A DNA stretch of 64,000 bases from an uncultured Shewanella sp. (GTDB lineage Bacteria > Pseudomonadota > Gammaproteobacteria > Enterobacterales > Shewanellaceae), in NCBI GenBank assembly GCA_947503555.1, contig CANNEE010000002.1:372001-436000 (forward strand). The letters are read 5' to 3'. Made by a program: the position numbers and the translations under genes. Below are positions 1-8,394 of this stretch, in pieces. The notes beneath the pieces were generated by a model. That model searched no databases, was not told the DNA's origin, and saw only the letters and a list, made by a program, of their open reading frames with translations. Every line of letters starts with the position of its first letter. The first letter of the stretch is position 1.

Positions 1-984
1 TTAGTCAGCCAAATTCCGAACTTTGATTCTAAGCTAGAGCCACTGCTATTAGATCTGGTGTTAGGCTTGTTTGTGAGCTCTCTTACCTTAGGGATTACGA
101 TTCGCTACGAGAGACCCACACTTGAGCGTATAGCTTACTCTTTGCTTATCGCTTATTTGATACTTATCCTTGTGCTACATATCTATAAGGATATTGATGA
201 GGCCTTTGGCTTTATTTTTATGCTACTCAATGGTGTGCTGAATCTACTGGCTGTATTGGGGCGAAAGCCGTCACCGAATAAGGCCGATTACGGCTTAGCG
301 CTGGCTCTTGCATTTTGGCTGTTGTTAGCCTTTTTTGAGTTAACTTCTCAAGATGTGAATGATCCTCAGAGCTATTTTTTCAGTGATTATATGATTTTCC
401 AAATGATAGCGATTCCGGCAATTATTTTCGGTATTACGGTATTTTTGTTGGCGAGTTATTTGATGGATAGCAACCTGCTGTTAGAAAGGTTAGCAAGCAA
501 GGATGCGTTAACGGATATGTTTAATCGTAGAGCCTTGTTCGAACAAATCTCCTCCCAAGTTAATTACTTGCGGCGTCGTGATGGTAGCGCCGCGGTTATC
601 ATTGCAGATATCGATAATTTTAAGTCAATCAATGATACCTATGGCCATGAAGCCGGAGATAAGGTTATTCAGCTTTTTGCCAAAATCATTGGCTCTTCAA
701 TTCGTGGTTATGATGTAGCTGCGCGCTATGGTGGAGAGGAGTTTTTGATCTTCTTACCGAGCGCCGATCTGCATGTGGCACATTCGGTCGCAGAGCGTAT
801 GCGAAATGATACCGAGCAGGCTCAACTTGTATATGAAGAGCAGGAGATAAGCTTTACTGCAAGCTTTGGCATTGCAGTATATTTGCTGGATCAAAAGCCC
901 GATATCTCTATTGCCAATGCGGATCAGGCCCTATACGCCTCTAAGCGCAATGGCCGTAATCGAGTGTCTGAGTTTAAGGAGTGA
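1..984 (+). CDS. membrane-anchored GGDEF protein (probable diguanylate cyclase), 5' partial
   Basis: The frame is open to the left edge, so the true start lies outside the window; a GTG at 58 is only an internal candidate. Several hydrophobic segments fill the first half (about five membrane helices). The C-terminal domain begins near SKDALTDMFNRRALF and carries the signature RYGGEEF (bases about 727-744), the active form of the GGDEF site for making cyclic di-GMP from GTP. The inhibitory I-site RxxD is present as RGYD exactly five residues before GGEEF, so product inhibition is expected. It ends just before, and is convergent with, a second signalling protein. The input sensed by the membrane part cannot be told. 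Confidence 0.9.
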   Translation, partial: LVSQIPNFDSKLEPLLLDLVLGLFVSSLTLGITIRYERPTLERIAYSLLIAYLILILVLHIYKDIDEAFGFIFMLLNGVLNLLAVLGRKPSPNKADYGLALALAFWLLLAFFELTSQDVNDPQSYFFSDYMIFQMIAIPAIIFGITVFLLASYLMDSNLLLERLASKDALTDMFNRRALFEQISSQVNYLRRRDGSAAVIIADIDNFKSINDTYGHEAGDKVIQLFAKIIGSSIRGYDVAARYGGEEFLIFLPSADLHVAHSVAERMRNDTEQAQLVYEEQEISFTASFGIAVYLLDQKPDISIANADQALYASKRNGRNRVSEFKE

Positions 985-1024
985 AGAGTCAATGGGCCCA
1001 AGCTATTACCTAGGCCCGTATCTA

Positions 1025-3259
1025 TTAGCTTTGTCGAGTAAAGGCTTGGCAAATACTTTGCTCACCAATCTGCTTAGCCCTTTGCAGTGCTATTTCTGCA
1101 TTACTGAGGAATTGTTCTAGATTCTGCTCTGCTTGATAGGCTGCGATACCGATAGAGATACCTTCGCCTAGGCCATTATTGTTTAGGCGCTCAAGGGATT
1201 GGCTGGCAAATTCGTGAGCATTAGCGGCGTTGGTATCGGGTAAAATAACGATAACCTTGCCAAGTTGCCAATGAGTGATCTGATAGCCACTGGGTAACTC
1301 TTTAAGCAGTTGCATCTCGATTTCTTGTTGTCGGCTTTCTAACTGACCAATATCACTCATATGACTTAGCATTCCTTCGGGAGAGATATCCATCAGGATC
1401 AGGCTAGAGTGCTCTCGACTCGAGCGTGGCAAGGATTTGAAGTAATCATCAAGATCCAGCAGGTTAATTAATATTGCGCTACGGTGAGGCATGATATCGC
1501 CAACTTCTTCCATCTTAGATCTTGGTGAAGCTTGTTCAAGGGTGCACACAATATATTTAAGCTCATCATGGCTATCGACTTGTCCCTTCAAGGTTGCTTG
1601 CAGGCAGCCGCTGCTATGGACGCCTTGAGCGCACAGGATCTGTCCTTGCCAGAGGCCTTGGCTACTGATGTGTTGGAGGATCCTTTGCCACTGATTACCT
1701 AAATCATTCTCTAGCAAGCTGGCTAAGCTATGGGAGAGCTTACCATCAAGTTGCATCATGGTATCGAATTTAGGATTGACCTTGAGTAGATGGCCATTGG
1801 CATCGGTCAATGCTGTGGCGACGGCACTGTCAGAGAGTAGTTGATATAAAAAGGCTTCCTGCTGACAGGACACAAGATCGCTAATATCGTCAAAAGTGAC
1901 TAGGTAATATTCTTGACCACTTAACGAGCCTGGAGCTTGACGAATATGACACTCAAGGGAAGTGCCTCCCATGGCTTCAAGGCATATCTTGCCTTTCCAA
2001 TCCCCTTTGGTGGCGAGTGTTTGCATGATCGCGTCGTAAGCTTCATCTTCTAAATGCAGGGTACGTTGTAAGCTTCTGTCGGCTAACTCATCCGGTGATA
2101 ACATCAGTGAGCGAGCTGCTTTTTCGTTGGCACTGATCACACGGCCATTGTCATTACTTATCAGGCAACCCATATCACTGTTAAACAAGCCGTTGGCCAG
2201 TTCTATGCTTTTATGGCGGGATCTCTGCTCTAATTTGAATAGATGACTGAGCACCATAACCCCTATGGCCAGCAAACTTACAATCACTGCAGTGGCGATC
2301 AAGATGTTGTGCCATTGGGAGAATTTGGCGGCGATATTATCATTTAAGGTGTATGAGACTAGGTAGTACTCGCGTTTGGCTTCATGTTGAGTCGTTAATT
2401 CAACTTTGAGATAAACAAAGGTGGCATCATCGCCATGGAACTGACCAAAGTTGCTCATGGCCATTTTACGCCACAGAGCGGGATAGCTTTGCTTGAGGCT
2501 ACCGCCCATGGTTTCAGGAATACGGGGTAGCGGGTTGGCTTGCCTCGCGCCTGCGTAGAGTAGCCCCTGAGTATCCAGCATCAGCATAGGTGACTGGTTG
2601 TTAGCAAACGCAGGTTTGACAGCCTCGAGCATTTTTTGCATCGAGTTATAGGTGACCAAGTAACCTTTAACACTCTGATCGGAATTTTCTAACCAAGCCA
2701 CTTGATAGATATAGGGTTCTAACATGCCGTTGATCGGGCTAAATTCAACTGCAGATGTATAGATTTCATTGCCGCCCATACTACGGTTTGTAGAAAGCAG
2801 ACTAGGAGGCAAGGACTGGGTGCCAAAGTTAAGGTTGGTGGCTAGGGAAAACCTACCTTTGGCATCAAACAATGCCACTCCCATAAGTTCTGGGGAGTGC
2901 TCCATTAGCTTAGACCAGTTATTGATCAATTTTTGGTGCTGCTTGCGCGTTGGACGCTCGAGAAATTGAGCCAATATCTCGCCTCTGGCAAACATCTGGG
3001 TTCTAAATTGCTGAAAAGAGATCTTATCTGCAATCAAGGTCGCTACAGTTTGTAGTTCGCTGTATCTCTGGGTTGCCCACTCTTCTTGTAATCTGCGCTC
3101 ACCTAAGGTTATGGCTACGTTGGTGAGAAGTATGATAGTGATGATCAGCATCACTATCTGGCTAGTAACCGCCAGTACCCTCTGATGGGACCAATGAATA
3201 CCTTGGGCTGAAATAAGCAGGGGCTTGAGTGAGTGAATGCCAGACTTACGCTTTAACAT
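1025..3259 (-). CDS. two-TM sensor protein with two PAS domains and a degenerate GGDEF domain
   Basis: 744 residues. A membrane helix near residues 30-52 and a second near 320-345 enclose a large periplasmic sensor region. Two PAS-like domains follow (about 355-470, with NDNGRVISANEKAAR, and 475-590, with TDANGHLLKVNPKF). The last 140 residues keep the fold pattern of a GGDEF domain (LILMDISPEG early, SIGIAAY late), but the signature loop reads WQLGKVIVI where GG[DE]EF should be, so it should not make cyclic di-GMP. It may bind GTP or act as a signal-transfer domain. Convergent with the active GGDEF gene on its left. The ATG at 3259 has only a modest purine stretch about 12 bases upstream. 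Confidence 0.8.
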   Translation of the reverse strand: MLKRKSGIHSLKPLLISAQGIHWSHQRVLAVTSQIVMLIITIILLTNVAITLGERRLQEEWATQRYSELQTVATLIADKISFQQFRTQMFARGEILAQFLERPTRKQHQKLINNWSKLMEHSPELMGVALFDAKGRFSLATNLNFGTQSLPPSLLSTNRSMGGNEIYTSAVEFSPINGMLEPYIYQVAWLENSDQSVKGYLVTYNSMQKMLEAVKPAFANNQSPMLMLDTQGLLYAGARQANPLPRIPETMGGSLKQSYPALWRKMAMSNFGQFHGDDATFVYLKVELTTQHEAKREYYLVSYTLNDNIAAKFSQWHNILIATAVIVSLLAIGVMVLSHLFKLEQRSRHKSIELANGLFNSDMGCLISNDNGRVISANEKAARSLMLSPDELADRSLQRTLHLEDEAYDAIMQTLATKGDWKGKICLEAMGGTSLECHIRQAPGSLSGQEYYLVTFDDISDLVSCQQEAFLYQLLSDSAVATALTDANGHLLKVNPKFDTMMQLDGKLSHSLASLLENDLGNQWQRILQHISSQGLWQGQILCAQGVHSSGCLQATLKGQVDSHDELKYIVCTLEQASPRSKMEEVGDIMPHRSAILINLLDLDDYFKSLPRSSREHSSLILMDISPEGMLSHMSDIGQLESRQQEIEMQLLKELPSGYQITHWQLGKVIVILPDTNAANAHEFASQSLERLNNNGLGEGISIGIAAYQAEQNLEQFLSNAEIALQRAKQIGEQSICQAFTRQS

Positions 3260-3348
3260 GCAGGAGTTAACCTTAAAAAAACTAAGGTGGTCATGTTAAC
3301 TGAAATCTGGCTATGCGTACAAATCGCAAGCGGAAGAAAATGAAGCCG

Positions 3349-4089
3349 TTAGCCTACAATGCCCAATTTACGATACTTAAATTCACAACCTGCTTGGGTG
3401 ATTATTTGCTCACAGCGTTGGATGTTTACACCTTCTAAGCCATCTAAAGCCGATACCTGAACCGATTTAATATACTCGGGTGCCTGCTTAATAAAGGCAT
3501 TGACTGCCTCATAGGCACCTTTGAGTTTAGGTTTACAATGGCGCTCATAGGCCTCTTGGGTGTCGGCATTAAGAGAAACCGATAGACTATCTACCCACTG
3601 GCCCAGTTCGGGAAGAATATTGCGGCGATGGAATAGATTTCCTAAACCATCGGTATTGACTCTGACTTTACCGCCCTGAAGTTTGATGGCTTTTGCCACC
3701 TCCAGTAACGTGTTGAGGTTGAGCGTTGGCTCACCATAGCCACAAAAAACATACTCGTCGAACTGACTTACCTCTCCAAGTAGAGGAATAATCTCTTCAG
3801 CTTTAGGTTGGCGTTTAAGATCGAGCTGATATTCATGGACCTGTTTGCTGCCATTATGTTTTGGGCAAAACTGGCATCTTAATGTACAGCGCCCCGTGAT
3901 ATTTAGGTAACGGCTGTTGCGTATATCGTAAACCAGTGTGGGATCGCAGCTAGCCTTCGCCTCTACTTGGGTTGGCTTACTGCTGGTCTGATTTAGCGTA
4001 AAGCTTGCTTGAGATAGGGCTGGCGTATCCATATTGTCCTGCTTAAGTGGTGACAAGACGCTGGTGTTGTTTTGACCCTGTGATCCCAT
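3349..4089 (-). CDS. radical SAM protein, TatD-associated type
   Basis: 246 residues. The radical SAM cluster motif CxxxCxxC is present as CTLRCQFC near residue 68, preceded by RYLNITGRC, and followed by FCGYGEPTL, the SAM-binding GE-type motif. The length and the YDIRNSRYLNITGRC start match the small radical SAM proteins that in many genomes sit beside TatD nucleases. No tatD gene lies nearby here. The first about 45 residues are polar and low in complexity and may not be conserved. The substrate is unknown. It is followed on the left by the PAS-GGDEF gene on the same strand, 89 bases away. Confidence 0.75.
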   Translation of the reverse strand: MGSQGQNNTSVLSPLKQDNMDTPALSQASFTLNQTSSKPTQVEAKASCDPTLVYDIRNSRYLNITGRCTLRCQFCPKHNGSKQVHEYQLDLKRQPKAEEIIPLLGEVSQFDEYVFCGYGEPTLNLNTLLEVAKAIKLQGGKVRVNTDGLGNLFHRRNILPELGQWVDSLSVSLNADTQEAYERHCKPKLKGAYEAVNAFIKQAPEYIKSVQVSALDGLEGVNIQRCEQIITQAGCEFKYRKLGIVG

Positions 4090-4228
4090 GGTATTTGCTT
4101 TGCCTACATAGAAAGAAGTGATATTCAGCCCTGCAGTTTATCAAACTTACTTTAGGGAAAACTTTGGCTAGATCCAAATTATGGAAGATAGAATATGAAA
4201 GGTTTGAGTGTGGCGTGTCTACAAGAAA

Positions 4229-4256
4229 TCGCAGAGCCCAAGGGGAGGCTCTGCAC
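4229..4256 (-). terminator. hairpin downstream of the glycine-zipper lipoprotein gene
   Basis: GCAGAGCC (4231-4238) pairs perfectly with GGCTCTGC (4247-4254) around an 8-base loop. Read on the minus strand it follows the lipoprotein stop codon by about 12 bases and is followed by a T-rich stretch, as expected for an intrinsic terminator. Confidence 0.6.
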
Positions 4257-4267
4257 TATCAGGGGGA

Positions 4268-4660
4268 TTATGACTCTAGGTCATAAACCGTATAACCTTT
4301 CTTAGCTAAGCACCTGCGTAATACTAAGGCTTGGGTCTTAGTGGCATCATTAGCGCCTTCTGCTGCACCTGTACCTGCGCCTATGGCCCCGCCAGCTGCT
4401 GCGCCCACAAGTGCACCACCTAGACCATCTTCAAGCGCGCCGGCTACTGCACCTATGGCGGCTCCAGTTACCGCACCATTCTTAGCTTGAGTTTTTGCCG
4501 CCTCATCCTTATCTACCTTAGTGGCGTAAGATTGGCAGTAACTAAAGTCTGCTTCATACTGGGCTTTATCGACACCAGTCATATCGACAACAGGTTGCTG
4601 GTTATAGGCACATGCTGCAAGGGTCAAGGTAAAACCTAAGGCAATCGTTTTTTTAAACAT
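4268..4660 (-). CDS. glycine-zipper lipoprotein
   Basis: 130 residues from the ATG at 4660, which has GGAG seven to ten bases upstream; an upstream extension to 4756 lacks such a site. The N-terminus MFKKTIALGFTLTLAACAY is a lipoprotein signal with lipobox LAAC, so the mature protein is predicted to be anchored in the outer membrane. Residues about 60-105 are a run of G/A repeats (GAAIGAVAGALEDGLGG..) typical of the YMGG/glycine-zipper families that pack membrane helices. Two cysteines (near FSYCQS and LRRCLA) could form a disulfide. Function unknown; related families are small envelope proteins. Confidence 0.8.
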   Translation of the reverse strand: MFKKTIALGFTLTLAACAYNQQPVVDMTGVDKAQYEADFSYCQSYATKVDKDEAAKTQAKNGAVTGAAIGAVAGALEDGLGGALVGAAAGGAIGAGTGAAEGANDATKTQALVLRRCLAKKGYTVYDLES

Positions 4661-5080
4661 AGTCAGTCTCCAATAATTGATTGAGCCTATCTTACAAAAC
4701 TGCTTTGTAATATCTGTACGCAAATGTAGGCGGGGCGTATCGATTGGTAAGCTCATACGCCTGTATCTATGTACAGTTTTAAATTTAAGTTTGATAAATG
4801 CCTTTACTCCTTCTCGTTATGTAAAAAGGCAAATTCTCGTTTAATACAGGAAGAAATGTTTAAGTGACTGAATGATATTGGTTTATTAGATTGAGTGTTT
4901 TACATAACGAGCCTTTTCGGTTCTCGTTTAAATCAATTCTCGTTTTCTACACGCAACTAGGTGCTTGCCTTACGTCATAGGCAGAGTTAACCTACTGGAA
5001 TTATTAAATAATTATCAATGTTAGCGAAAGGGTTTTACGGTATGGCGTCGCGTGTTTATCGGAATTCTCGCTAATACGCT
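4661..5080. other. non-coding left flank of the cassette array, with a 14-bp inverted repeat
   Basis: No gene is visible in these 420 bases. CTCGTTATGTAAAA at 4813-4826 and TTTTACATAACGAG at 4898-4911 form a perfect 14-bp inverted repeat 71 bases apart. The word TTCTCGTTT recurs at about 4834, 4921 and 4938. Close to the right end TTAGCGA (about 5022) and TCGCTAA (5067-5073) form another inverted repeat just before the first cassette boundary, so this may be the degenerate remainder of the first attC site or the former attachment region of the array. Confidence 0.45.
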
Positions 5081-5101
5081 GTTATATGCTATTGAATTCG
5101 A

Positions 5102-5371
5102 ATGACTAAATACTTTTTATCAATTGTTATAGGCATAACCATTAGTTCAGCGGTTTACTTGCCTATCTTATTCACTGAGCAAGCTCGTAAATTCGAACTT
5201 GGGTTAAAGCATGGCTTCATAAATGGTAAACATTATGCTGCCGAGAAACTAAAGTCTGAAATGAAATCACCTCAGAAAGGTGTTCAGTACAAAGTGATTT
5301 ACTCAGTAAAAACAACCGATGTAGTTGTTTACAAAACCAATGGTATTAAAACTATTGGTGTAATTGAATAG
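5102..5371 (+). CDS. cassette gene 1: small membrane-anchored protein of unknown function
   Basis: 89 residues. A single hydrophobic helix (residues about 4-25, YFLSIVIGITISSAVYLPIL) is followed by a charged soluble part rich in lysine and valine. There is no good ribosome binding site before the ATG at 5102, which starts only 21 bases inside the cassette boundary at 5081; cassette genes are often weakly expressed or rely on an upstream promoter. Its stop is followed within three bases by the attC site. No family is recognised. Confidence 0.6.
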   Translation: MTKYFLSIVIGITISSAVYLPILFTEQARKFELGLKHGFINGKHYAAEKLKSEMKSPQKGVQYKVIYSVKTTDVVVYKTNGIKTIGVIE

Positions 5372-5373
5372 TC

Positions 5374-5474
5374 GCATATAACAAGTAGTTCAACAGGACA
5401 AATACTGTTTGGCTTTTTTCACTGCGTTCCAAAATTTTAGCCAAACACTATTTGCCCGTTAACTGGGCGTTATG
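5374..5474 (+). other. attC site 1
   Basis: R'' box GCATATAACAAG (5374-5385) and R' box GGGCGTTATG (5465-5474; recombination point between G5469 and T5470) flank long imperfect arms: GGACAAATACTGTTTGGCT pairs with AGCCAAACACTATTTGCCC, with a loop in between. Length about 100 bp. This is the classic folded architecture recognised by integron integrases. Confidence 0.85.
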
Positions 5475-5490
5475 TTTTTAAGGAGGTTCG

Positions 5491-5871
5491 GTGGAATTAG
5501 GGAGTTGGGATAAAGCTATTATCAGATCTATTTTCTCGACATTCGTTCCGATTGCTGGCTACTTTCTTGTTATGGGTTGGCTAGCAGAAAACAACAATAC
5601 GGACTTTGTTGGTTATCTATTTTCAATGGTCATTGTATTGGCTACATACCTTTTATTTTCGGTTGTTGGTTGGTGTGTTATTGGCTTCCCAGTTCACTGG
5701 TTAGCGTCAAAGTATTTTAATCAAAGCCTTTGGTGCTATTTTGTTGCTCTAGTTTTGTTTGTTATCTTTATCACAGGTTTTGTTGGTATGTTTGGCGCTG
5801 CTTTTTATGGTTCAGCTGCAATACTTCAAGCAGGCTTATTTTTATATTGGCTGCGTAAATTAAAAACATAA
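5491..5871 (+). CDS. cassette gene 2: four-helix membrane protein of unknown function
   Basis: 126 residues from a GTG with a strong site AAGGAGG (5480-5486) five bases upstream. Four hydrophobic helices cover most of the protein (near residues 15-32, 43-70, 83-104 and 105-122). It begins just after the R' box of attC 1. The stop codon TAA lies inside the following ATAACA box, an arrangement shared with the next cassette. No family is recognised. Confidence 0.7.
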   Translation: MELGSWDKAIIRSIFSTFVPIAGYFLVMGWLAENNNTDFVGYLFSMVIVLATYLLFSVVGWCVIGFPVHWLASKYFNQSLWCYFVALVLFVIFITGFVGMFGAAFYGSAAILQAGLFLYWLRKLKT

Positions 5872-5881
5872 CAGGGCGTTA
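5868..5881 (+). other. collapsed attC: R'' and R' boxes joined directly
   Basis: ATAACAGGGCGTTA places an R''-type TAACA immediately next to an R'-type GGGCGTTA with none of the about 70-90 bases of stem and loop between them. It looks like an internal deletion of an attC site that fused cassettes 2 and 3 into one unit. Confidence 0.65.
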
Positions 5882-5905
5882 ATAGTCTCAAGGATGGAGT
5901 CATAA

Positions 5906-6217
5906 ATGGTCTACTTTTTCATAGCCATTTTTTTATTAGCTATCTACTTTTCGGCCAGAACATCTTATATGGCCTACAAAAGTGATTTACTCGAACAAAA
6001 CCAAGTCTATTTGATTTTTGCTGTATCTTGGTTAGTACCATTTGTAGGTGCTCTTCTGATTAGTTCAGTTCTGAAACCCGAACTTAGTAGCCGAGAGGAA
6101 GCGGTAAAATCAATGTGGGATTGGATCTTTTGGTTTAACCCGCAAGAGCAACCCAATGTTTTCCCTTCAGAAGATAGTAGCCAAATGGGGTCGTCAGTTG
6201 GTGATGGCGACCATTAA
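5906..6217 (+). CDS. cassette gene 3: two-helix membrane protein of unknown function
   Basis: 103 residues; ATG at 5906 with AAGGATGGAG seven bases upstream. Two hydrophobic helices (residues about 2-19 and 36-56) are followed by an acidic, tryptophan-containing tail (SMWDWIFWFNPQEQ). The second helix has a WLVPFVGALLISS pattern loosely like the N-terminal domain of phospholipase-D-type proteins, but that is not enough to assign it. The stop TAA overlaps the R'' box of the next attC site. Confidence 0.7.
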   Translation: MVYFFIAIFLLAIYFSARTSYMAYKSDLLEQNQVYLIFAVSWLVPFVGALLISSVLKPELSSREEAVKSMWDWIFWFNPQEQPNVFPSEDSSQMGSSVGDGDH

Positions 6218-6313
6218 CAAGCTGCTAATTTCAGATTCACCATGGCTGTCATGCTATTTGCTGAGCAAATCGCCCGCCAGCACTAGATTCACTTATTAGC
6301 AGGGCGTTATAGC
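6213..6313 (+). other. attC site 2
   Basis: R'' ATTAACAAGC (6213-6222) and R' GGGCGTTATAGC (6302-6313; point between G6306 and T6307). Arms GCTGCTAAT/ATTAGCAGG and GATTCAC/TAGATTCAC-type blocks give the imperfect palindrome. About 100 bp, like attC 1. Confidence 0.85.
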
Positions 6314-6330
6314 TATTAAGGATTTTGCAT

Positions 6331-6786
6331 TTGATTCGACTAATTTTTGTTTTCGCATTTATTTCTACTTTCTCCTTTGGTTCTATTCCTGATATCAAAA
6401 GGCACTCTTTTGATGAAACAAAGCTGAAAGAGTTGGGCTTTTCTAAAGTAACCATTGCAAATCAAAGTCAAGATGACATTCATCCCTATATATTTTTGTT
6501 TCCAATTAAATATGAGCAAAAATTTGTAGTGCAAGGTGTAACTTTACTGGTCTTTGCCGGTAAAGACTTTTTATTTTCTACCTCTTTAGACATTTCCGAA
6601 GCCCCTGTAAAATTTGAGGAATTTTCATCTTCATTTTTTTATATCAAAGATAAAACGCTGACGTATAAATTAGAAATAATGTATGACACACTAGAGAAAG
6701 AAACACCTAGTATACGTGAAGGTCATATAATTGAAATTAATGACTTTTTATCGCTGCCAGCAATTAAATATCAAGAGCTGTTTTAG
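6331..6786 (+). CDS. cassette gene 4: exported small protein of unknown function
   Basis: 151 residues from TTG 6331, preceded by AAGGA at 6317-6321 (nine-base spacing); the TTG at 6325 is too close to that site. The start MIRLIFVFAFISTFSFGS is a plausible signal peptide. The rest is about 130 residues of alternating charged and hydrophobic stretches with no recognised motif. Very AT-rich compared with the flanking genes trpB and the lipoprotein, in keeping with transfer as a cassette. The stop is followed eight bases later by the last attC. Confidence 0.65.
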   Translation: MIRLIFVFAFISTFSFGSIPDIKRHSFDETKLKELGFSKVTIANQSQDDIHPYIFLFPIKYEQKFVVQGVTLLVFAGKDFLFSTSLDISEAPVKFEEFSSSFFYIKDKTLTYKLEIMYDTLEKETPSIREGHIIEINDFLSLPAIKYQELF

Positions 6787-6793
6787 AAAAAAC

Positions 6794-6898
6794 GCTATAA
6801 CAAGCTATTGCAGTGACGGGACTTTTAACAGTGGCTTTCCTCACTACGTTGGTTACTTTAGCTAACGATTAAAAGCCCCTTATTGGGGCGTCGGTATG
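6794..6898 (+). other. attC site 3 (terminal, R' box degenerate)
   Basis: R'' GCTATAACAAGC (6794-6805) and arms GGGACTTTTAA / TTAAAAGCCCC are clear. The R' box reads GGGGCGTCGGTATG (6885-6898) instead of GGGCGTTAT, so the exchange point G/T is kept but the following bases differ. This ends the array; beyond it lie about 245 bases of non-coding DNA before the trpB terminator, in which nothing else is seen. Confidence 0.7.
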
Positions 6899-7141
6899 AC
6901 TCTTCACATCAAGTAGAGCGTAATCATTTCGGCCTAATAGTTTAAGCCTAGTTTTGTGCTTTTCCCAAAATGAATTGAGTTAACGCAGTAGATAAAGCCA
7001 GTAAATTCATCGGTTGTCATGCTGGTATTCGTGGGTAACCTATCCTGTGATAAGCGCCACCTATCTCACTTCCATTTTTAAATCAAAGATGTCTAATTGT
7101 TGGAGGGAAAATCAGTCTTAGATTTTGTCGCTGCTGGCATC

Positions 7142-7176
7142 AAAAAAGGGATGAGCGAGTGGCTCATCCCTTTCTG
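7142..7176 (-). terminator. rho-independent terminator of the trpB-like gene
   Basis: Perfect 12-bp arms AAAGGGATGAGC (7145-7156) and GCTCATCCCTTT (7162-7173) with a 5-base loop; on the minus strand the hairpin is followed by TTTTTT. It lies 15-47 bases past the trpB stop. Confidence 0.9.
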
Positions 7177-7191
7177 TATTATTGATGCTGT

Positions 7192-8394
7192 TTATAGGCC
7201 TAGTTTGTCAGCGACATAGTCGGCATCTTTATCACCACGTCCCGAAAGATTAACCAAAATTTGCTTATCTTGTGCAAGTTTAGGCGCTTCTCGCATGGCC
7301 CAAGCAACGGCGTGGGCACTCTCTAATGCTGGAATAATTCCTTCGACTTGAGAGAGGGTCATAAAGGCATTCAGGCACTCTTCGTCGGTAACTGAGTCAT
7401 ATTCGGCGCGCCCGAGATCTTTAAGGTATGAGTGTTGTGGGCCGACACCCGGATAATCTAGACCCGATGCGATTGAGTGAACGGGTAGAGGCTCACCCGC
7501 TTCATCTTGCAATACATAACACTTAAAGCCATGGATTTCACCAGGAGTGCCTAGTGTCAGTGTGGCTGAGTGCTCACTGGTCTCAAGGCCTTTGCCTGCA
7601 GGCTCAACACCGACAACTTTCACTTCTTCGTCATCTAAAAAAGCGGTAAATAGCCCAATGGCATTGGAGCCGCCACCGACACAGGCGGTGATGATATCGG
7701 GAAGCTTATTGTGCTTTTGCTGGAACTGCTCTCTCGCTTCTCGGCCTATGATGCTTTGAAAGTCTCTTACCATACGCGGGAAAGGGTGGGGGCCAACTAC
7801 TGAGCCGATAGCGTAAAGGTAATCTTGTGGATTCTTTAGATACTCGACAAAGGCGCTATCTACGGCATCTTTTAGGGTGGCAGTGCCTTGAGTGACAGCG
7901 ACCAGCTTACAGCCTAAAATCTTCATCTTGGTGACATTGGGGTGCTCTTTTTCGATATCCACTTGGCCCATATGGATTTCACAAGGAATACCAACCAGTG
8001 CACAGGCTGTTGCTAGTGCCACACCATGTTGGCCTGCTCCAGTTTCGGCAATGACCTTTTTCTTACCCATATATTTAGCCAGTAAGGCTTCACCTAGACA
8101 GTGATTAATCTTATGGGCACCTGTGTGGTTGAGATCTTCACGCTTGAGGTAAATCTGTGCGCCACCAAGTTTTTCGCTTAGACGTTTGGCGTGATAGATA
8201 GGGCTTGGGCGACCCACATAGTCCTGAAACAACTGCATCAATTCATCTTGAAAGCCTTGAGTTTGTCGAATTTCTTCGTAGGCTTGATTAATCTCATCCA
8301 TCGCACTTTTCAGCTCTGGGGGAATAATCTGACCACCATACTCACCAAAAAAACCTTGCTCGTTGGGCATGGGGGCGAAATCAAACTTACTCAT
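7192..8394 (-). CDS. trpB: stand-alone tryptophan synthase beta chain (TrpB)
   Basis: 400 residues, the usual TrpB length. The PLP-binding lysine sits in HTGAHKIN, the catalytic glutamate in ETGAGQHG, and the phosphate-binding loop is [16 protein letters not shown] near the end is the typical C-terminal motif. It should condense serine with indole to make tryptophan in the cytoplasm. There is no trpA or any other trp gene next to it: the left neighbour is the cassette array. It is therefore probably a second TrpB paralogue used for free indole or a side reaction, while the main trp operon lies elsewhere (inference). The sequence [12 protein letters not shown] differs from the common HKINNALGQALL, fitting a separate subgroup. 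Confidence 0.88.
   Translation of the reverse strand: MSKFDFAPMPNEQGFFGEYGGQIIPPELKSAMDEINQAYEEIRQTQGFQDELMQLFQDYVGRPSPIYHAKRLSEKLGGAQIYLKREDLNHTGAHKINHCLGEALLAKYMGKKKVIAETGAGQHGVALATACALVGIPCEIHMGQVDIEKEHPNVTKMKILGCKLVAVTQGTATLKDAVDSAFVEYLKNPQDYLYAIGSVVGPHPFPRMVRDFQSIIGREAREQFQQKHNKLPDIITACVGGGSNAIGLFTAFLDDEEVKVVGVEPAGKGLETSEHSATLTLGTPGEIHGFKCYVLQDEAGEPLPVHSIASGLDYPGVGPQHSYLKDLGRAEYDSVTDEECLNAFMTLSQVEGIIPALESAHAVAWAMREAPKLAQDKQILVNLSGRGDKDADYVADKLGL

Larger units (their letters stand above)
5081..6898 (+). mobile_element. integron cassette array without integrase (CALIN), four cassette genes
   Basis: Four small plus-strand genes of unknown function are laid head to tail, each followed at once by an attC-like site: an R'' box of the form TAACAAG, imperfect palindromic arms with a loop, and an R' box GGGCGTTA. 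Clear sites lie at 5374-5474, 6213-6313 and 6794-6898, a collapsed one at 5868-5881, and a 5' boundary GTTATATGC at 5081. The region is visibly more AT-rich than its neighbours. No tyrosine-recombinase integrase gene (intI) is present anywhere in the window, so it is a cluster of attC sites lacking an integrase. Confidence 0.8.

Noticed and set aside
985-1024. Short GGGCC/GGCCC repeat between the first two genes as a terminator
   Set aside because: The stem is only five bases with a long loop and no T run.
6249-6534. Minus-strand frames of 64-68 codons in the cassette array
   Set aside because: They lie antisense to cassette gene 4 and attC site 2, lack ribosome sites and look like shadows of AT-rich DNA.
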